Assembly: GCA_023078555.1 (NCBI GenBank)
Contig: CM041196.1
Span: forward strand, 4,030,001-4,094,000
DNA length: 64,000 nucleotides
Direction of reading: 5' to 3'
From: Ulva prolifera
Taxonomy: Eukaryota > Chlorophyta > Ulvophyceae > Ulvales > Ulvaceae
Of the stretch, positions 13,601 to 24,912 are shown in pieces. A program made the translations under genes and the position numbers. The notes under the pieces were generated by a model. That model had not been told where the DNA came from. It did no database searches and worked only from the letters and a program-made list of their open reading frames with translations. Numbering within the stretch: the first letter of the stretch is position 1; each line of letters opens with the position of its first letter.

Positions 13601-15650
13601 ACACGCTGCACGCAGACGTGAGGGCCGACTGCATGAAGGTGCCCTTCAGGGACACCTGCTGCCGCATCACCGTCGCGCCCGCCGACAGCGCCGCGACCGC
13701 GTCCGCCTCTGACTTGCTCGTCTGCAGCAGCTTGCCCTCCGGCGTGCTCGCGAGCGGCATCGTCGCCGACCTGCACACAGACGGCTGTCGCCCACAGAAC
13801 CGCCGCAGGCTGATAGTCTGCACAGACGGAGCCTTAATTCTCTGGTGCGCTTTACTTCGCCGGGCACCTGGTCGACTAGGCCCAGCCACATAGTCTACAC
13901 GGGGCTGACACCTACCGGCGACCGGCTGAAATTGAGGACGTGGTCATGCATCGGTGCGTGACATGAAGGTTTGAGCCGCAGGGTCCGCCACCGCGATGGC
14001 CCTGGTTGCTTGCATGGCCACTGGTGGTTGCTATGGCGTGGTGTGTTTGGTTGCTTTGCCATACAATGGCCTGGTGTACGTGGAACTTATATACCGCGGT
14101 GGCCCACCTGGGCCCATGGCACCTACTGCTGGACCATCATGCCACCACCACTCGACGAGTGCGAGTCCCGTGGGCGCGACGCCGTGTGCAGGGACGGCAG
14201 TGACTCAAGCACACGCGAGGGCGCTCGCGGGGTCGGCCTGGCCCACTCGAGCAAACGTCACAAACACTGCGCGCCCGGCGTCCCTGGAACAGGGCAGTGC
14301 AGCCACGTTCCAGCGGTCTCGCGTGTCCACCGGGCCCGGACATCTCACAGCAGCAGGCAGAGGGGGCGCACGGTTTTGGGCCCGCAGCGCCGACTGAGCC
14401 GCGGGAGAGGCATGACGGGATGGAGGCGACGCGGCGGATGTTGCGCTGGCTGCGGGACTGCGCCGCGCGCTGCAGGTCACGGATCTTGGCCTCCTGCAGG
14501 CCCCTCGCTGGCTGCGGGCGGAACTTGTATAGCACCATCCCCGCCTTGGATGGCTCGACGGTCGCCACAAACGCGCTCACCAGGAACGCCCATTCCCCTG
14601 CAGCCCGCGCCACTCGTCTACATCTACGAGCGCACATTCGCAAAACGGGGGAAAGAATGTGAGAGAGAAAGAAAGAGGGATGCGGGGGAAAGAATGTGAG
14701 AGTGAAAGAAAGAGGGATGAGGGAAAGAGGGAATGTAAGAAAGAGGGAGCTTGGAAGTCTCGCTTGACCGCATTCGGCATCGGCCACAAACAGACGCACA
14801 GACATGCTGATGCACAGAGCATGGCCGGGAGTGAGGAGGAGACGTGCGAGCTGTTCGAGGCAGTGCATCCCGCACGAGCTGACGGCCTCTTCAGAGCAGC
14901 ATGGCAGGAAAAACAGCGCTGTGCCACATGGCCACCTCTAAAGGAGACGAGGGCAGTGAGGTAAAACGGCACCACGGCACAGGAACCGGGCACAGCCATT
15001 CAGGCCTGCTCTGCAACGCATGGGTATGCACCGCTGGACGCTCACAGCAGAGATGCTGCATGGACAGCGCAGGTGCATCGGCAGCATGCGCCAGCGCCCT
15101 GCATGTAAAGGCAAAGTCGAGGGCCGTGCACCGCATCAGCTTGGCTCCGGCACTGCCGTGTGCGGTCGCTAGAGCACAGAATGTGTTTCATTCACACTAT
15201 ATTGTCCATACTGCTGGGGTCAATCTGCAAGGACCTCGTGCGGCCTCCAGAGCTCGATGGCATGCGGCGAGGCGGTGGGTTCGAGCGGCTGCGCACCAAA
15301 CAGCACGGACAGTGCGACCTTGGAGAGGAGGACGACGAGGTCGGCCTGGCTGCGCGCAAGGCGGGCGTGCTCGGCAAAGGCGAGCATATCCGGGATGCGC
15401 GAGGCGGCGACCGTGGGGTACATGATCGCCTCGAGCGTCTCGCTGAGTGACACCCACGGCTGCCGGTTGCCAAAGGGCGCCTGGTCGTGGTGGCCCAAGA
15501 CCATAAAGGCCACGAGGCGGCCATCGCTGTTGCAGACACTCTGCACCATGAAGTGGCGCAGGCCCTGCATGGCAGACACAGCGCTCGGGAAGTGCTTGGG
15601 GAGCACCGCTGCATGGAGCTCAGCTTCGGCCACCTCAAGCCCGTTGTTCC
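10620..15650 (-). CDS. GAF-domain protein kinase, non-RD type
   Basis: This is a signalling kinase with N-terminal GAF-like sensor domains. Exons joining in frame are about 15650-15297, 14597-14372, 13770-13361, 12844-12681, 12347-12093 and 11615-10620. The first exon and the exon at 13770-13361 each carry a GAF-like strand pattern (SVCNSDGRLVAFMVLGHH; LALFPIHAPDGTIFGGLYL). The kinase N-lobe has the glycine loop GMGTFGVVYKG, the VAVKV lysine and the helix-C glutamate (IAMELATL). The C-lobe has MEYCAYGTL, HCDLKPQN, ADFGLA and APEI. The HRD arginine is replaced by Cys, so this is a non-RD kinase. The catalytic Asp and DFG Asp are present, so activity is expected. The C-terminus is an Ala-rich tail after the kinase fold. 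The 5' end is open; a candidate upstream exon lies at 16.3-16.8 kb. The sequence looks closest to tyrosine-kinase-like Ser/Thr kinases, but subfamily and substrate are unknown. Confidence 0.87.
12466..12487. repeat. (ATGC)n microsatellite
   Basis: A perfect run of about five and a half ATGC units lies in an intron of the kinase gene. The same GCATGC motif is scattered widely through the window. Confidence 0.8.
12654..12677 (-). repeat. 24-base poly-C tract (minus strand) just after a kinase-gene 5' splice site
   Basis: On the coding strand the exon ends at 12681 with CAGGAG, and the intron begins GTG followed by an unbroken run of about two dozen C. Confidence 0.85.
14648..14755. repeat. GA-rich minisatellite in a kinase-gene intron
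   Basis: About three imperfect units built on GGGGGAAAGAATGTGAGAG and AAAGAAAGAGGGATG. On the coding (minus) strand it is a long polypyrimidine stretch roughly 50 bases upstream of the acceptor for the exon starting at 14597, so it could act as an extended polypyrimidine tract. Confidence 0.7.
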
Positions 15651-17469
15651 CACAGCAGCAGCAGGTGCAGCAGCAGCTGCAGCTCAAGGCCGTTGTTCCC
15701 ACTGCAACAGCGGCACGCTGCGTGCATGACAGCGTGGTCTTCAACTCGTGTCAGCAACATATTGAATTGGTCAGAGGCAGTCGGGATACGGGACACATCT
15801 GAAGTTCTATGGCAGCATGCCAGGCACGAAGCTGTCCAGATGGCAGGCAAGGCAGGGCTAGCTATTTGCAGTTAGTTTTGAGCATCATGCCGCATGAGGT
15901 TTGAGTCTAACCGCTCCCGCGAGTCAGCCAGTCGATATGGTACGCACTCCTTGGCTGCTGTACCGCCATCAGTTTCAGCACTGACTTGTGTGTGGTGGGA
16001 ATGTGTGCAGCAGCATCAGCTTGCAGTAGCATGCAGAATCAGATAATGGCATCAGAGCCAGTTGAATATACAAGCGGTACGCAGAGAAGCCACTGATGAG
16101 AGCATTATCACCTGTGCGGTAAGCAGTCATATTCATGTCAACAATTTTGACACCTCCGAGCAGCGACATCGCTCATGGTGCAGGATCATGAATGCAGAAC
16201 GCAATCTTCTTGACTACGATAACTGGCAAGTTAGGCGTCAGAATCTGCTGCGGCCTTGAGCACATTGGGTGCAGGAGCGCACTCTGGACTTGGCCAGTGC
16301 TTCAATGTCACTTGGCAGGTCATCATCAAGACTGTATTCCGACAAGGAAGCCAACGGATCCTCTAATGCTACTTCTTGTAGTTGTCTGGCAACTGAGTAT
16401 TGGTCCAGGAGATCTGGTGCTGACGGAAGATCTGGGGCTGCCTGAGACATGGTTGACGTGACGCTGCACTGTAACCACAACGCCGTGGAGACGAGGCTGA
16501 GTGAAGCGTAGGAAATCGTCATGTAGCTTCTGATATCGTTCACATAGCTTGCCAGCTTGACGGACGCCGGAATCTCCGAATGGAAGGTCTGAATTAGCGC
16601 TGAACGCTGCATATGGTGGTGTAGCATGACAAGGACGCCGCGCAATGCGGCATGTAAGAAATTTGAGCCACAACACCCACACTCAATCACAATTTTATGG
16701 CCAATTCCTTTCTCCAGACATTTTTGCGCGCACCAGCCGGGGGGTAGTTCGCGCCAGGTCGTCAATCATCTTGGTCGAGTTGTGAGCGATTGCCTTTCAG
16801 CCAGCCCGAGCAAACAATTCCCTTCAGAGAACGTAGTGCAAACACATTTTCAGCCTACACCGGGATGCTCATGTTATCCTGGAGTTCCTGCCGGCACCCA
16901 CCCGCAGAACACTGCAAGGACACTGCCAGATACCTCGCGAGATACTAAACCCACGAGGTTTCAAGCCAACCAGAAACGTGCACAGCTGATCGATGAGTGA
17001 ATATGTTTTGTGCCTTGCAAGGGTGTCTGAGCTTGTTGACACCTTCTGGCCATGCGTGTTTGTGAGACAAAGTGGCCGAACGTGTGGTCCGATGCCAATT
17101 GCACCAGTGAGCGGAGCCCAGATAGGGCCCGTCATTCCCATGTGTCCGCGTTGCGGCTCTGCGACACCATGGCGCTCAAGAGCGGACGTCCCGCACGCCT
17201 GGAGGCGCAAATGTATAATAGATATTCATGCTTGTGTGAGTCTGCATGCGCAAACAGTCTTCAGCTGCTCATGGAACACGTCGGACCATCACGCCATCGA
17301 CCTCGCTGACCTCGCAGGAGAAACTAGCTACAGGTAAGGAATGTGCGACAAGGACAACATCGGAGGGGCAGGTGGGCATCAATGTAGCACCGTAGGATCC
17401 GTGAGTTCGACACGGGTCGAACAGGAACACCACCCACGCCACCACCCACGCCACCACCGTCAGTGAAAG
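15651..17469. other. spacer upstream of the kinase gene
   Basis: Apart from the candidate exon at 16238-16765 I see no supported gene. Near 15.65-15.71 kb a short segment ending in GTTGTTCCCAC is repeated within 60 bases. A small CCACGCCACCAC tandem lies at about 17430-17455. Confidence 0.4.
16238..16765 (-). CDS. possible 5' exon of the GAF-kinase gene or separate small gene
   Basis: A 175-codon open frame with a mixed hydrophobic and acidic composition (ALEDPLASLSEYSLDDDL near its end). A GTGCGC donor at 16282 is in phase and matches the donor type used by the kinase gene downstream on the same strand. I recognise no domain. It could be an N-terminal exon of the kinase, an independent gene, or chance. 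Confidence 0.3.
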   Translation of the reverse strand: MTTWRELPPGWCAQKCLEKGIGHKIVIECGCCGSNFLHAALRGVLVMLHHHMQRSALIQTFHSEIPASVKLASYVNDIRSYMTISYASLSLVSTALWLQCSVTSTMSQAAPDLPSAPDLLDQYSVARQLQEVALEDPLASLSEYSLDDDLPSDIEALAKSRVRSCTQCAQGRSRF

Positions 17470-18408
17470 TAGGGCTGTAAATTAAACGTTTGGGGGCACG
17501 AATTAACGTTAATTAAAGCTCAAGGTTTAAAACATAAAAAGGGTAAAAAAGCTTCACTTCAAACGTGTTTTAAAGTGGTGTTCTGCCACTTCACCGTAAA
17601 AAATGTTGAGGGGGCCTATTCAACCAATTACACAGCGATAAACCACCACAACACGTCCGCAGCAACCTAGAAACACGTGTTGCACCACCTGCCACTTATC
17701 GGCGTCTCCTGAGCAACAAGGCAACGGATGCTCCCAGGGTGGCAGAATCTATGTCACAAGCTACAGCACCCTTGTTCTGCGATTCCAACTCCGTCTCATA
17801 CAATTCATGAACAAATTCGAGCAGGCTTTTAAAGCGTGGAATTTTGACAACAACAGCATCATGATCGTTAAGGATATGGACATTCCACAGTATTCGTAGC
17901 CACAACATTCGTAGCAGGCTTTCTATGCTTACAGCAGCCACCAAAATCTGCCAGATCATCAAGTCTTTCCTCATCAGGACTTGCAGTCTGCTGCAGAAAT
18001 TCTGCAAGGCGCTTGCCTCGTGACAAGTCTGGAACTTGCAAACTGCCAAATCAATGAGAGGTGCACTCAGTACACAAGTCACTGTTTCCTGAAGCATGAG
18101 CAAGCGCACAGCGGCACAGATATCAGTATTAGGAGCAAAGCCTAGCTGTGTTGCGAAATGGGTTACGGTTGATGTGCTTTGCCTGTGTTCTTTGTCCTGT
18201 AAGGTCGGTCAAAGTCATGTGAATGCAGCTGTTTTTGAGACCAATTCTCACTTCAAAGCACTGCTAAAATTAAAATACGGTCAACATAAAAGTGTAGTGA
18301 CCCCTTTAACGACTCTCATGTGATTCAACCCTCACAACACAAACTAAAATAGCTCGTTAAACTTGATTTAAACGTGGCTGCAGTCATGAAATTACATTTG
18401 CAGCTCTA
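17470..18408. mobile_element. hAT-like non-autonomous DNA transposon (MITE-type)
   Basis: The 939-bp AT-rich island starts with TAGGGCTGTAAAT (17470-17482) and ends with ATTTGCAGCTCTA (18396-18408), inverted repeats that match at 11 of 13 positions. The TAGGGCTGTAAA form resembles hAT ends such as those of Ac. ACCGTCA occurs just outside both ends (17456-17462 and 18409-18415), a candidate for most of an 8-bp target duplication, though the left copy sits seven bases away from the inverted repeat. The base composition contrasts sharply with the flanks. Inside is a 14-bp perfect palindrome at 17501-17514 and an unrecognised minus-strand open frame at 18109-17696. No transposase is visible. Confidence 0.6.
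17696..18109 (-). CDS. unrecognised open frame inside the AT-rich element
   Basis: A 137-codon frame with several hydrophobic stretches (LIDLAVCKF, IWQILVAAVSIESLLRML). It lacks any motif I can name. It may be a decayed fragment of captured sequence or chance. Confidence 0.2.
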   Translation of the reverse strand: MRLLMLQETVTCVLSAPLIDLAVCKFQTCHEASALQNFCSRLQVLMRKDLMIWQILVAAVSIESLLRMLWLRILWNVHILNDHDAVVVKIPRFKSLLEFVHELYETELESQNKGAVACDIDSATLGASVALLLRRRR

Positions 18409-18955
18409 ACCGTCACACCGCACAGAGAACTACTTGCACACACCTGTACGCAGCGCCAACACCAACACAGTCCCATACCAACACCCATGCACACACAAAT
18501 TCCCACCCACACCCGCGTGCACCCACCCCACTCCTCGGCGCCATCCCTGCAGACCCAACCGCACGCTTGGCCGGGCGACCAGGCACTCATACATACTGCC
18601 GCCTCGCCACCAAATTGCCGGGCCCTAGAATCATCAGGGGCCGCAAAGCCTCCTGGATACATACGCTCGAGGAGGCTGCCGACTATGCTTTGTGCGCGGT
18701 GTGGCAGCGCTGGTGTCTGCCACAAGGGCAAAGTCGGAGAGGCAGGTGTGCCAGGGACACTGTCCCCTCGGGGACCGGGCGCTCCGTGAAAGCAGTCACC
18801 CTGCGCACCCAAGCCACCGCTGCCAGGCCACGCAGACCAGCACCCAGACTCCGCGCCCTGCCAACACCATCCACGCACACGTACCCCACACACGCCTGTG
18901 CATCGCACATGCATGCACACCACCTTCGTCTGTGTAACACACACATGCATGGGCC

Positions 18956-18983
18956 GGGGGGGGGGGGGGGGGGGGGGGGGGGG
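18956..18983 (+). repeat. 28-base poly-G tract
   Basis: An uninterrupted G run that is not next to any gene I can model. By analogy with the other runs here it could mark a donor of an unrecognised minus-strand intron. Confidence 0.85.
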
Positions 18984-19147
18984 AGTGGGACTGAGTGGGT
19001 GAGCCGGTGTGCATGTTCGATGTGTCTATCATGCTGTGCTGCGGCGCCGTGGTCGGCTTCGACATGGGTTGTGATGTGCTGTCGTGCATGCACTGGTGGC
19101 ATTGGCGTGCTTGTTCGTTGCCCTGGCGATGCTCCCGGCAACTCTGA

Positions 19148-19162
19148 CTTTGTCCTTGTAAC
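19148..19162 (-). repeat. GTTACAAGGACAAAG repeat family, partial copy
   Basis: Only the conserved terminal 15 bases (GTTACAAGGACAAAG on the minus strand) are recognisable here. Confidence 0.5.
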
Positions 19163-19936
19163 CCACACACATACTCTTGATGGCCTTCCGGACACACATG
19201 CACACACCCACCAAACACGTATGCATTCACTCCATGCAGTTGCACAGTCTCAGCAACCCCGACCGCATACGCGGCCTGGCCGGTCACGTAAGATACCGCC
19301 GCAAAAAGAAAACGGGCGAAGTCCGTGGCGGACTCATCGTAAATAAGGGAAAAGAAAAGAAGAATTTACTGAGTGGTTTCCTGAAGAGGACATTGACAAC
19401 TCCTCATTACCGGGACGACACATTTGCCGAAGAGGTGAACCACCTAGAGGTCTTGTGCTCCAGGTTGGCATTAAGACTTGCACAAATTCGACGATCGTTG
19501 TTCATGTGCAGGTGTGTGATGCCATGAGTCACGACCCAGCTCGGTGATCCCAGCGGTGTGTAGCAGCCTTGCCCGAGCCCCGTGTGTAAAGTCAAGCGAA
19601 CTTGGATCGTCTGAGCCGTATCCTGCAGCGGAAGGCCGAGGCTACACATGTAGAGGACATGGACAACTCCGAGTGAACGGGACCTCATGCTGTGGTGCAG
19701 TGCAGTACCCGGCTGGCACCCATGGGTGGAAAAACGTTCCTGCCAGGAGCAATGAGTCCGGAATGTACCTGTTCATGCGGAACAGTTGAACACTGTTCTG
19801 GCAGAAACGTACTTTTGCCCACGGGACTGGATCTGTCAACTCAGCAGTGCCAGCACGTGAGCACTAAAGCCTGCATCAGACAGGCACATCCCCTCGCCAG
19901 TCATGTGCTAGTACTGTGCTGGTTTTGACCCTGTGT

Positions 19937-20000
19937 GTTACAAGGACAAAGCAAGCAAGGCAGGTAGCACCGCGGGCAACAACCAAGGGAACCGCACTTG
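19937..20000 (+). repeat. GTTACAAGGACAAAG repeat family, copy C
   Basis: Begins GTTACAAGGACAAAGC after a TGTGT flank and continues through GGCAGGTAGCACCGCG, matching the copies at 50362, 50929, 53045, 61793 and 62628. Confidence 0.75.
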
Positions 20001-20533
20001 GTCCTTGTGAGACCTGACTCGGCCAACGGGCAGACGCAACGAGCACACACCGGGCAGGCGCTCTGCAGCGGCCAGACAGCCTCGCCGGGGCACGTTGGAA
20101 TGCATCCAGCGACATCGAGTGCGACCAAATGTTGAGGAGATGTGACAGCAGCGCCAGCAGTCCTGCGCGAAGGACTCCGGCTGGGCAATGCCCAGCGGGC
20201 ATAGCGAGTGTGTCGCACATGACAGCATCGAACGTGAAGATTCCAGCACCCGAATACAGCATGCTGAGAACTTTTGATGCGCCGCAGATGGGCACACGTC
20301 CGGCGGCGGTCGCGCTGGCATGCGCTGTAGCTCGTCTGTCGTCTTGGCCACAAGTTCAAAGCGGAGCGACCCAGCGAGGGAGTGCGTCTCCGGCCGCTTC
20401 AACGCTGCCAAAAAGATGTGATACATTTCTGCTCGTAACCAAAGTGTGAGTCGGGAAGGCTACTCTGCTGCAGATTTGACAACTGAAGGCTATTATCTGC
20501 CAGCGGTAACCTCTGCTGAAAGAATCATCGATC

Positions 20534-23500
20534 ATGGCGCCGACCGCAGATAGAACTGAGCCCTCGCTGGCATGGCTCGCAGCACACAAGCCGGTAGCTA
20601 TTATCTCACGAATGTCTGATACGTCTGTCATGTTTGCAGCTGGTGCGCTAGCTGGTGCTATAGGAAAGACAGCGACAGCACCGCTGGACAGGCTGAAAAT
20701 CATCATCCAGGTCAAAGGCAAGATGGTCAGTGGTGCGTTTCACACATATCAGTATGTAAGCTGAGTAATATTTGACATTTTGTTTTTCGGCTATGCTACA
20801 TTCTTTCGACAGCCAGTGTCACTCACAAGCAGCAGCAGTTCGTGCGCCGCTGCTAACTTCGTGAGTGACAGTGGAACGCGCAATCAACGCATTACGTATC
20901 TGGATTTGGATAGTAATATGCAGAGTGCTTCGTGCTGCTCGCTGGCAGGCGAGATGCGCCTTGAAACATGCAGAGCATCAAACCAATTGTGTTGTGGCAA
21001 ACGAGCCTCGCCAGTCCCCGCCGCAATCCAGAACAGTGTGAACGTCGACACACCAAATTAAAGTTACTGCTACTAGATGTATCGCTGAACATAGTAAACG
21101 CGGGCTGCTTCGTACGCGGCCAAGTGGCAGTACTCGCTGGTTGTTGGCGGTTGCGAGCGAATAGGACGGCCGCTTTGCTGCCAGAGACTCGTGCGTCGGA
21201 CAAGGGTGGCCTGGAAATGATGCATAACAGCATGCATAGCGTGTTGGGCGGGTCTGGTGTAAGCTGCAGTCACACGTGGTGCGCAAGCTGCAAATGTCTC
21301 CACTCCCTCAACCCCCTGCCGTCCACGCTCTGGTTCACGCACACAAAGTTACATAGACCAATCCTTTTGCAGTGATTAGACTTATAGTCAGGTCCTGTAT
21401 TTGTCCCGAAAGCATATGTGCTGGTGGAGTTCACACAGTCTGCCTGCAAGCGTGAATGTCCACAACCGTACCATCGAGACCAATCGACAGTGCACGCTGC
21501 AAAGTCAACTCTGTCGCTGAGGAGTCTCTGCTGGGCCCGTGTCTCTCAAATCTGCCATCGTGACTGTTCTGGAAATGAGCCTGCATGCACAGTGCAAAGA
21601 TCGCCGCTCTTGCCCATGTCACCGCAGGCTGTGCCTCACAAGCCAGCCAGTCATCTAATCTGCGCTGGCCACAGGTGTAGTGGTATAAAAGGCCACAAAT
21701 GTGCATCACGGCCTCAGTGGCGCAGCACCGCAGATGTCATGGTCCTGTGCAGGTGCTGTGGCAGAGGCTGCACGCCAGGGCAGCGTGGTGAAGACGTTTG
21801 TGCAAATCGGGCGACAAGAGGGAATCAAAGGGTACTGGAAGGGCAACTTGCCGCAGGTGTGCAGACCCGCTTGGCACCGCGCCCCTTAGCTTCCATCGGC
21901 CTGCTGATAGCGGTGCATCGGTAGTGGTGTAGTGGGTATTTCTGATAATGACCATGCCAAGTATATGGTTAGCTGCCGATCCGAGTCTATCCCATGTTCT
22001 GCCATGCAATGACCCATGCTCATGTAGATCGGTCCACGTTCCGTCAGCTCCGCTGTCTGCACAAGACTGCGCCCCCAGCACGCCCAGCACACTCCCGATG
22101 CAATCGTGCGACTAAGTTGCCGCAATGTCTAGTCTCTACCATCTTCATGGGGCGATGCTCGTCAGAGTCGGCAGCTGCGGGGGTGTTGGTGTGACGGCGG
22201 GAGCGACCTGAGCGCACGTTCTGCCATGCTGTGACCCATGCATGGCGCCGCTGTGCAGGTGCTTCGGGTGCTGCCCTACAGCGCGACGCAGCTCTGTGGC
22301 TACGAGCTGTTCAAGAAGCTCTTTGCAGAGGGGGACAGCAGCGGGCCGCTGCCTGTGCCGCGCAAGCTGGCCGCGGGCGCTTGCGCCGGCATGCTCTCCA
22401 CGCTGGTGCTTCCCCCCCCCCCTCCCTACCTGCAGATCTTGCTGCTGATGCTTACCGCGAACCCTGTCAGCTGCTCTGGTGGCTTCCGGCACATGCCCGG
22501 GCCCAACACGTGTCTAAGCATGCTGGTCACCGCAGTGAAGCATGTGTGTGCCACTCGCGTAGGGGCGGTACAATTTGCTCCCTGCTGGGTGCCTCAGCGA
22601 CGCGCGCCCGTTGCTGTGGGTGCGCGCAGCCGATGCGCCGGGCAGCACCAGCGGTACGCAATCCACCCATGCGTGTGTCCTGGAATCAGGGTCGCACAGC
22701 ATCCTCGGTGCCTAAAAACTACAGGAACGGACACCGCGGTGGCATGCAGCCGCTCACAAGCCTAGATGGCGCATTTGCATCGCTGCCTCTAGTGCTGTGG
22801 GTCAAGTCCTCCATGATTCTGGTCAAACATTGACGCGGGTTATATGAATCTGGTTATCCAAGTCGGGTCGACCGACCTGGTCACATGAGTTTAGTCACAT
22901 GACCCTGGCCATGTGCGGGCATCACCCTGTCCCAGTGGTGGACCCCGGCTGGCACACCGCACGGCCGCAGTGTCAGCCCACTGCCGTCCATAAACCGCCT
23001 CAGCAGCAGCGGGGCTGGCTTGTCAGTTCCCTGGCAGCCTGCACGGCCGTGGCCCACACCAGCTGCCCACTCGATTGACTGCCCACTCCGCCCGCAGCAG
23101 CACGGCCACCTACAATCTGTACCCACCCTTTGTTTTTTCGATCACCTAATACTCCCCCCCCCCCCCCCCCCCCTTCCGCGCATGCCCCTCACAGCGCTGT
23201 GCGCCTCTGCAGATCACGTACCCGCTCGACTCGCTACGGCTGCGCCTAGCTGTGGACCCCGGCGTGCGCAGCATCCCGGCGGCCGTGCGCGTTCTCGCGG
23301 CCGAGGGCGGCGCCGCCGCCTTCTACCGCGGCCTCGGGCCCGCGCTGTGCGGGATTGCGCCCTACATGGCCCTCGAGCTCGCGACGTACGACTCGCTGCC
23401 GCAGGACATCCCCGCGTTTGCGCGCGGCTTCTCGGCCGCGCTGCTCGCGACGATGTGCTGCTACCCGCTCGACACGATCCGCCGCCGCATCCAGCTGCAC

Positions 23501-24298
23501 ACGTCGGGCGTCAGCGTCGGGGCGGTGGTGCGCAGCGCGTGGGAGACGGAGGGCTTGCGGGGCTTCTACCGTGGCTTTGTGCCAAACGCGCTGAAGAACC
23601 TGCCGAACAAAGGTGCGCCCCACGCGAGGCGAGGGCGTGTTGTGGTGGGTGTGGCTGCCGGTCTGCAGGAACACGCTTGTGGCTGGTGGATTTGGCCAGG
23701 CGATTGCCTGTGTGAGGTACTGGACTGTGCCAGTGAGGAGTGTGGCCTAAGTGATACCGGGGCTGAGTCACAAAGCAAACAACTTGTTGAAGTTCGAGGT
23801 TTGTTTGTGAGCGGCCGTCGGACTCATCTGGATGGCAGAAATTCCTTCCAATGTGGCTGGATCTCTGCAGCGCCGGCGGTGACTGCCACCGAACGCCGCA
23901 GGCCTGCCACATTACTGCTATGGGACCTGCCATAAGCTGGCGGGGGGCCGTGGCTACTGCCTCTGGATATTGTTGTCTACATATCCGTCCTGCGCAGCGG
24001 CGATCCGGCTCGCTCTGCGCGGCGCTGGGCGCGCTGGCCAGAGCAGGTCGGACGTTTTAGCGGCTGCGGTGCAGGGATCCGGCTGTCGGTATTTGCAAAC
24101 GCAAAGGGCATGATTGCCACGGCTCACACGGTGCACAGCCAAGCCGTGGAGGAGTGGCGGCGGCGGCCCGTCGGCAGCAAGGACAAGCCTGCCGGGGCGG
24201 CGCTCGGGGCGGTTGCGGGTAACCGGGGGAGCGGCGCGTCGCGAGCCTCGATCGTGGAGTGCAGCGTGCCGTTGGCGCGGAGTACGCGCAGCGTGTGA
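20534..24298 (+). CDS. plastid-envelope-type nucleotide carrier (mitochondrial carrier family)
   Basis: This membrane carrier should exchange adenine nucleotides (ADP/ATP or PAPS/PAP type) across a plastid membrane. Five exons join perfectly in frame: 20534-20725, 21734-21856, 22259-22405, 23213-23612 and 24075-24298, giving 361 aa. All three carrier repeats are present: PLDRLK at residues 50-55 with GIKGYWKGNLPQ, YPLDSLRLRL at 157-166 with FYRGLGPAL, and YPLDTIRRR at 238-246 with FYRGFVPNALKNLPN. These are very close to the Arabidopsis EAAC/PAPST group (family pattern EGIKGYWKGNLPQVIR, FVPNALKSMPN) as I remember it. After the last repeat comes a polar tail ending in STRSV. The N-terminus is short for a cleavable transit peptide, so an upstream exon is possible. 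It lies tail-to-tail with the hydrolase gene. Substrate assignment is by family only. Confidence 0.92.
22412..22422 (+). repeat. poly-C tract just after a carrier-gene 5' splice site
   Basis: The donor GTGCTT at 22406 is followed directly by eleven C. A second C run sits near the other end of the same intron. Confidence 0.85.
23155..23173 (+). repeat. 19-base poly-C tract near a 3' splice site
   Basis: Lies about 40 bases upstream of the acceptor at 23212 in the carrier gene, where it can serve as part of the polypyrimidine tract. Confidence 0.85.
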
Positions 24299-24516
24299 TG
24301 AGCCGTGCGGTGCCCCGCGCTGGAGCCGCGGCGGTGTTGTGGCATGGGGGTTAGAGGGGACACTTCGGCATGGCGGCAGCACGTCGGCGGTTGCGCTCGG
24401 CTGCTCGCCACGTTCGACAAAACACAGCTACGCTGAGGCAGGCGAGTTGAGTAGCACGCAGTGCATAGTAGATCGAGGCTGCATGTCATGGTTCCTCGAG
24501 CATAGGGGAATAGATC

Positions 24517-24521
24517 TGTAA
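24517..24521 (+). terminator. candidate poly(A) signal TGTAA of the carrier gene
   Basis: TGTAA is the usual polyadenylation signal of many green algae. This one lies 219 bases past the carrier stop codon, within a normal 3' UTR distance. Confidence 0.35.
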
Positions 24522-24804
24522 TCTGTTTGTGATGTGACACAGCTTCCGCATGAGCAACCACCGCTGGAGTGGTGCCTGGTGGAAGAAGGGGTGTGCAGCC
24601 CTGGCTCGGGTGGCCCCCATTGCACGGCCAGCGGAGATGGCAGTGTGCGTGTGGCTTCTGCAATGCTGGTGAAACCTTGTACACAAGGAAACTGGCACCT
24701 GACCCCTACAATTGGTACAAGATTTGTTACAACATGTGTCTTACTCGTGGTGGCATGCTGGCATCGGCTGCACTGCGCACCAAGAGCACGCACACACATA
24801 TCCC

Positions 24805-24912
24805 TGTCCCTGGGCAGAAAGCTAGGCTCACCGGGTTGATCTCGTGCATGCACACATCTGTCCCTGGGCAGAAAGCTAGGCTCACCGGGTTGATCTCGTG
24901 CATGCACACGTC
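24805..24912. repeat. 54-bp unit, two tandem copies
   Basis: Two nearly identical units, each starting TGTCCCTGGGCAGAAAGC and ending in GTGCATGCACAC. Near-identity suggests a recent duplication. Confidence 0.9.

Larger units (their letters stand above)
18416..20533. other. gene-poor spacer rich in simple repeats
   Basis: This holds CA-rich sequence at 18.43-18.53 kb, a 28-base poly-G run at 18956-18983, a partial and a fuller copy of the GTTACAAGGACAAAG repeat family, and no supported exon until the carrier gene start. Confidence 0.5.

Noticed and set aside
17390-17425. tRNA-like GTTCGA stretch
   Set aside because: A weak B-box-like GAGTTCGACAC is present, but there is no matching A box or cloverleaf arms at the right spacing.
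18956-18983. assembly gap or artefact at the poly-G runs
   Set aside because: Similar runs recur at consistent positions relative to splice sites, so they look biological, although their exact lengths may be unreliable.
18567-19346. 259-codon plus-strand open frame over CA- and poly-G-rich sequence
   Set aside because: It translates simple repeats and has no domain.
24805-24912. CRISPR-like repeat
   Set aside because: Only two head-to-tail units with no spacers, in a eukaryotic genome.
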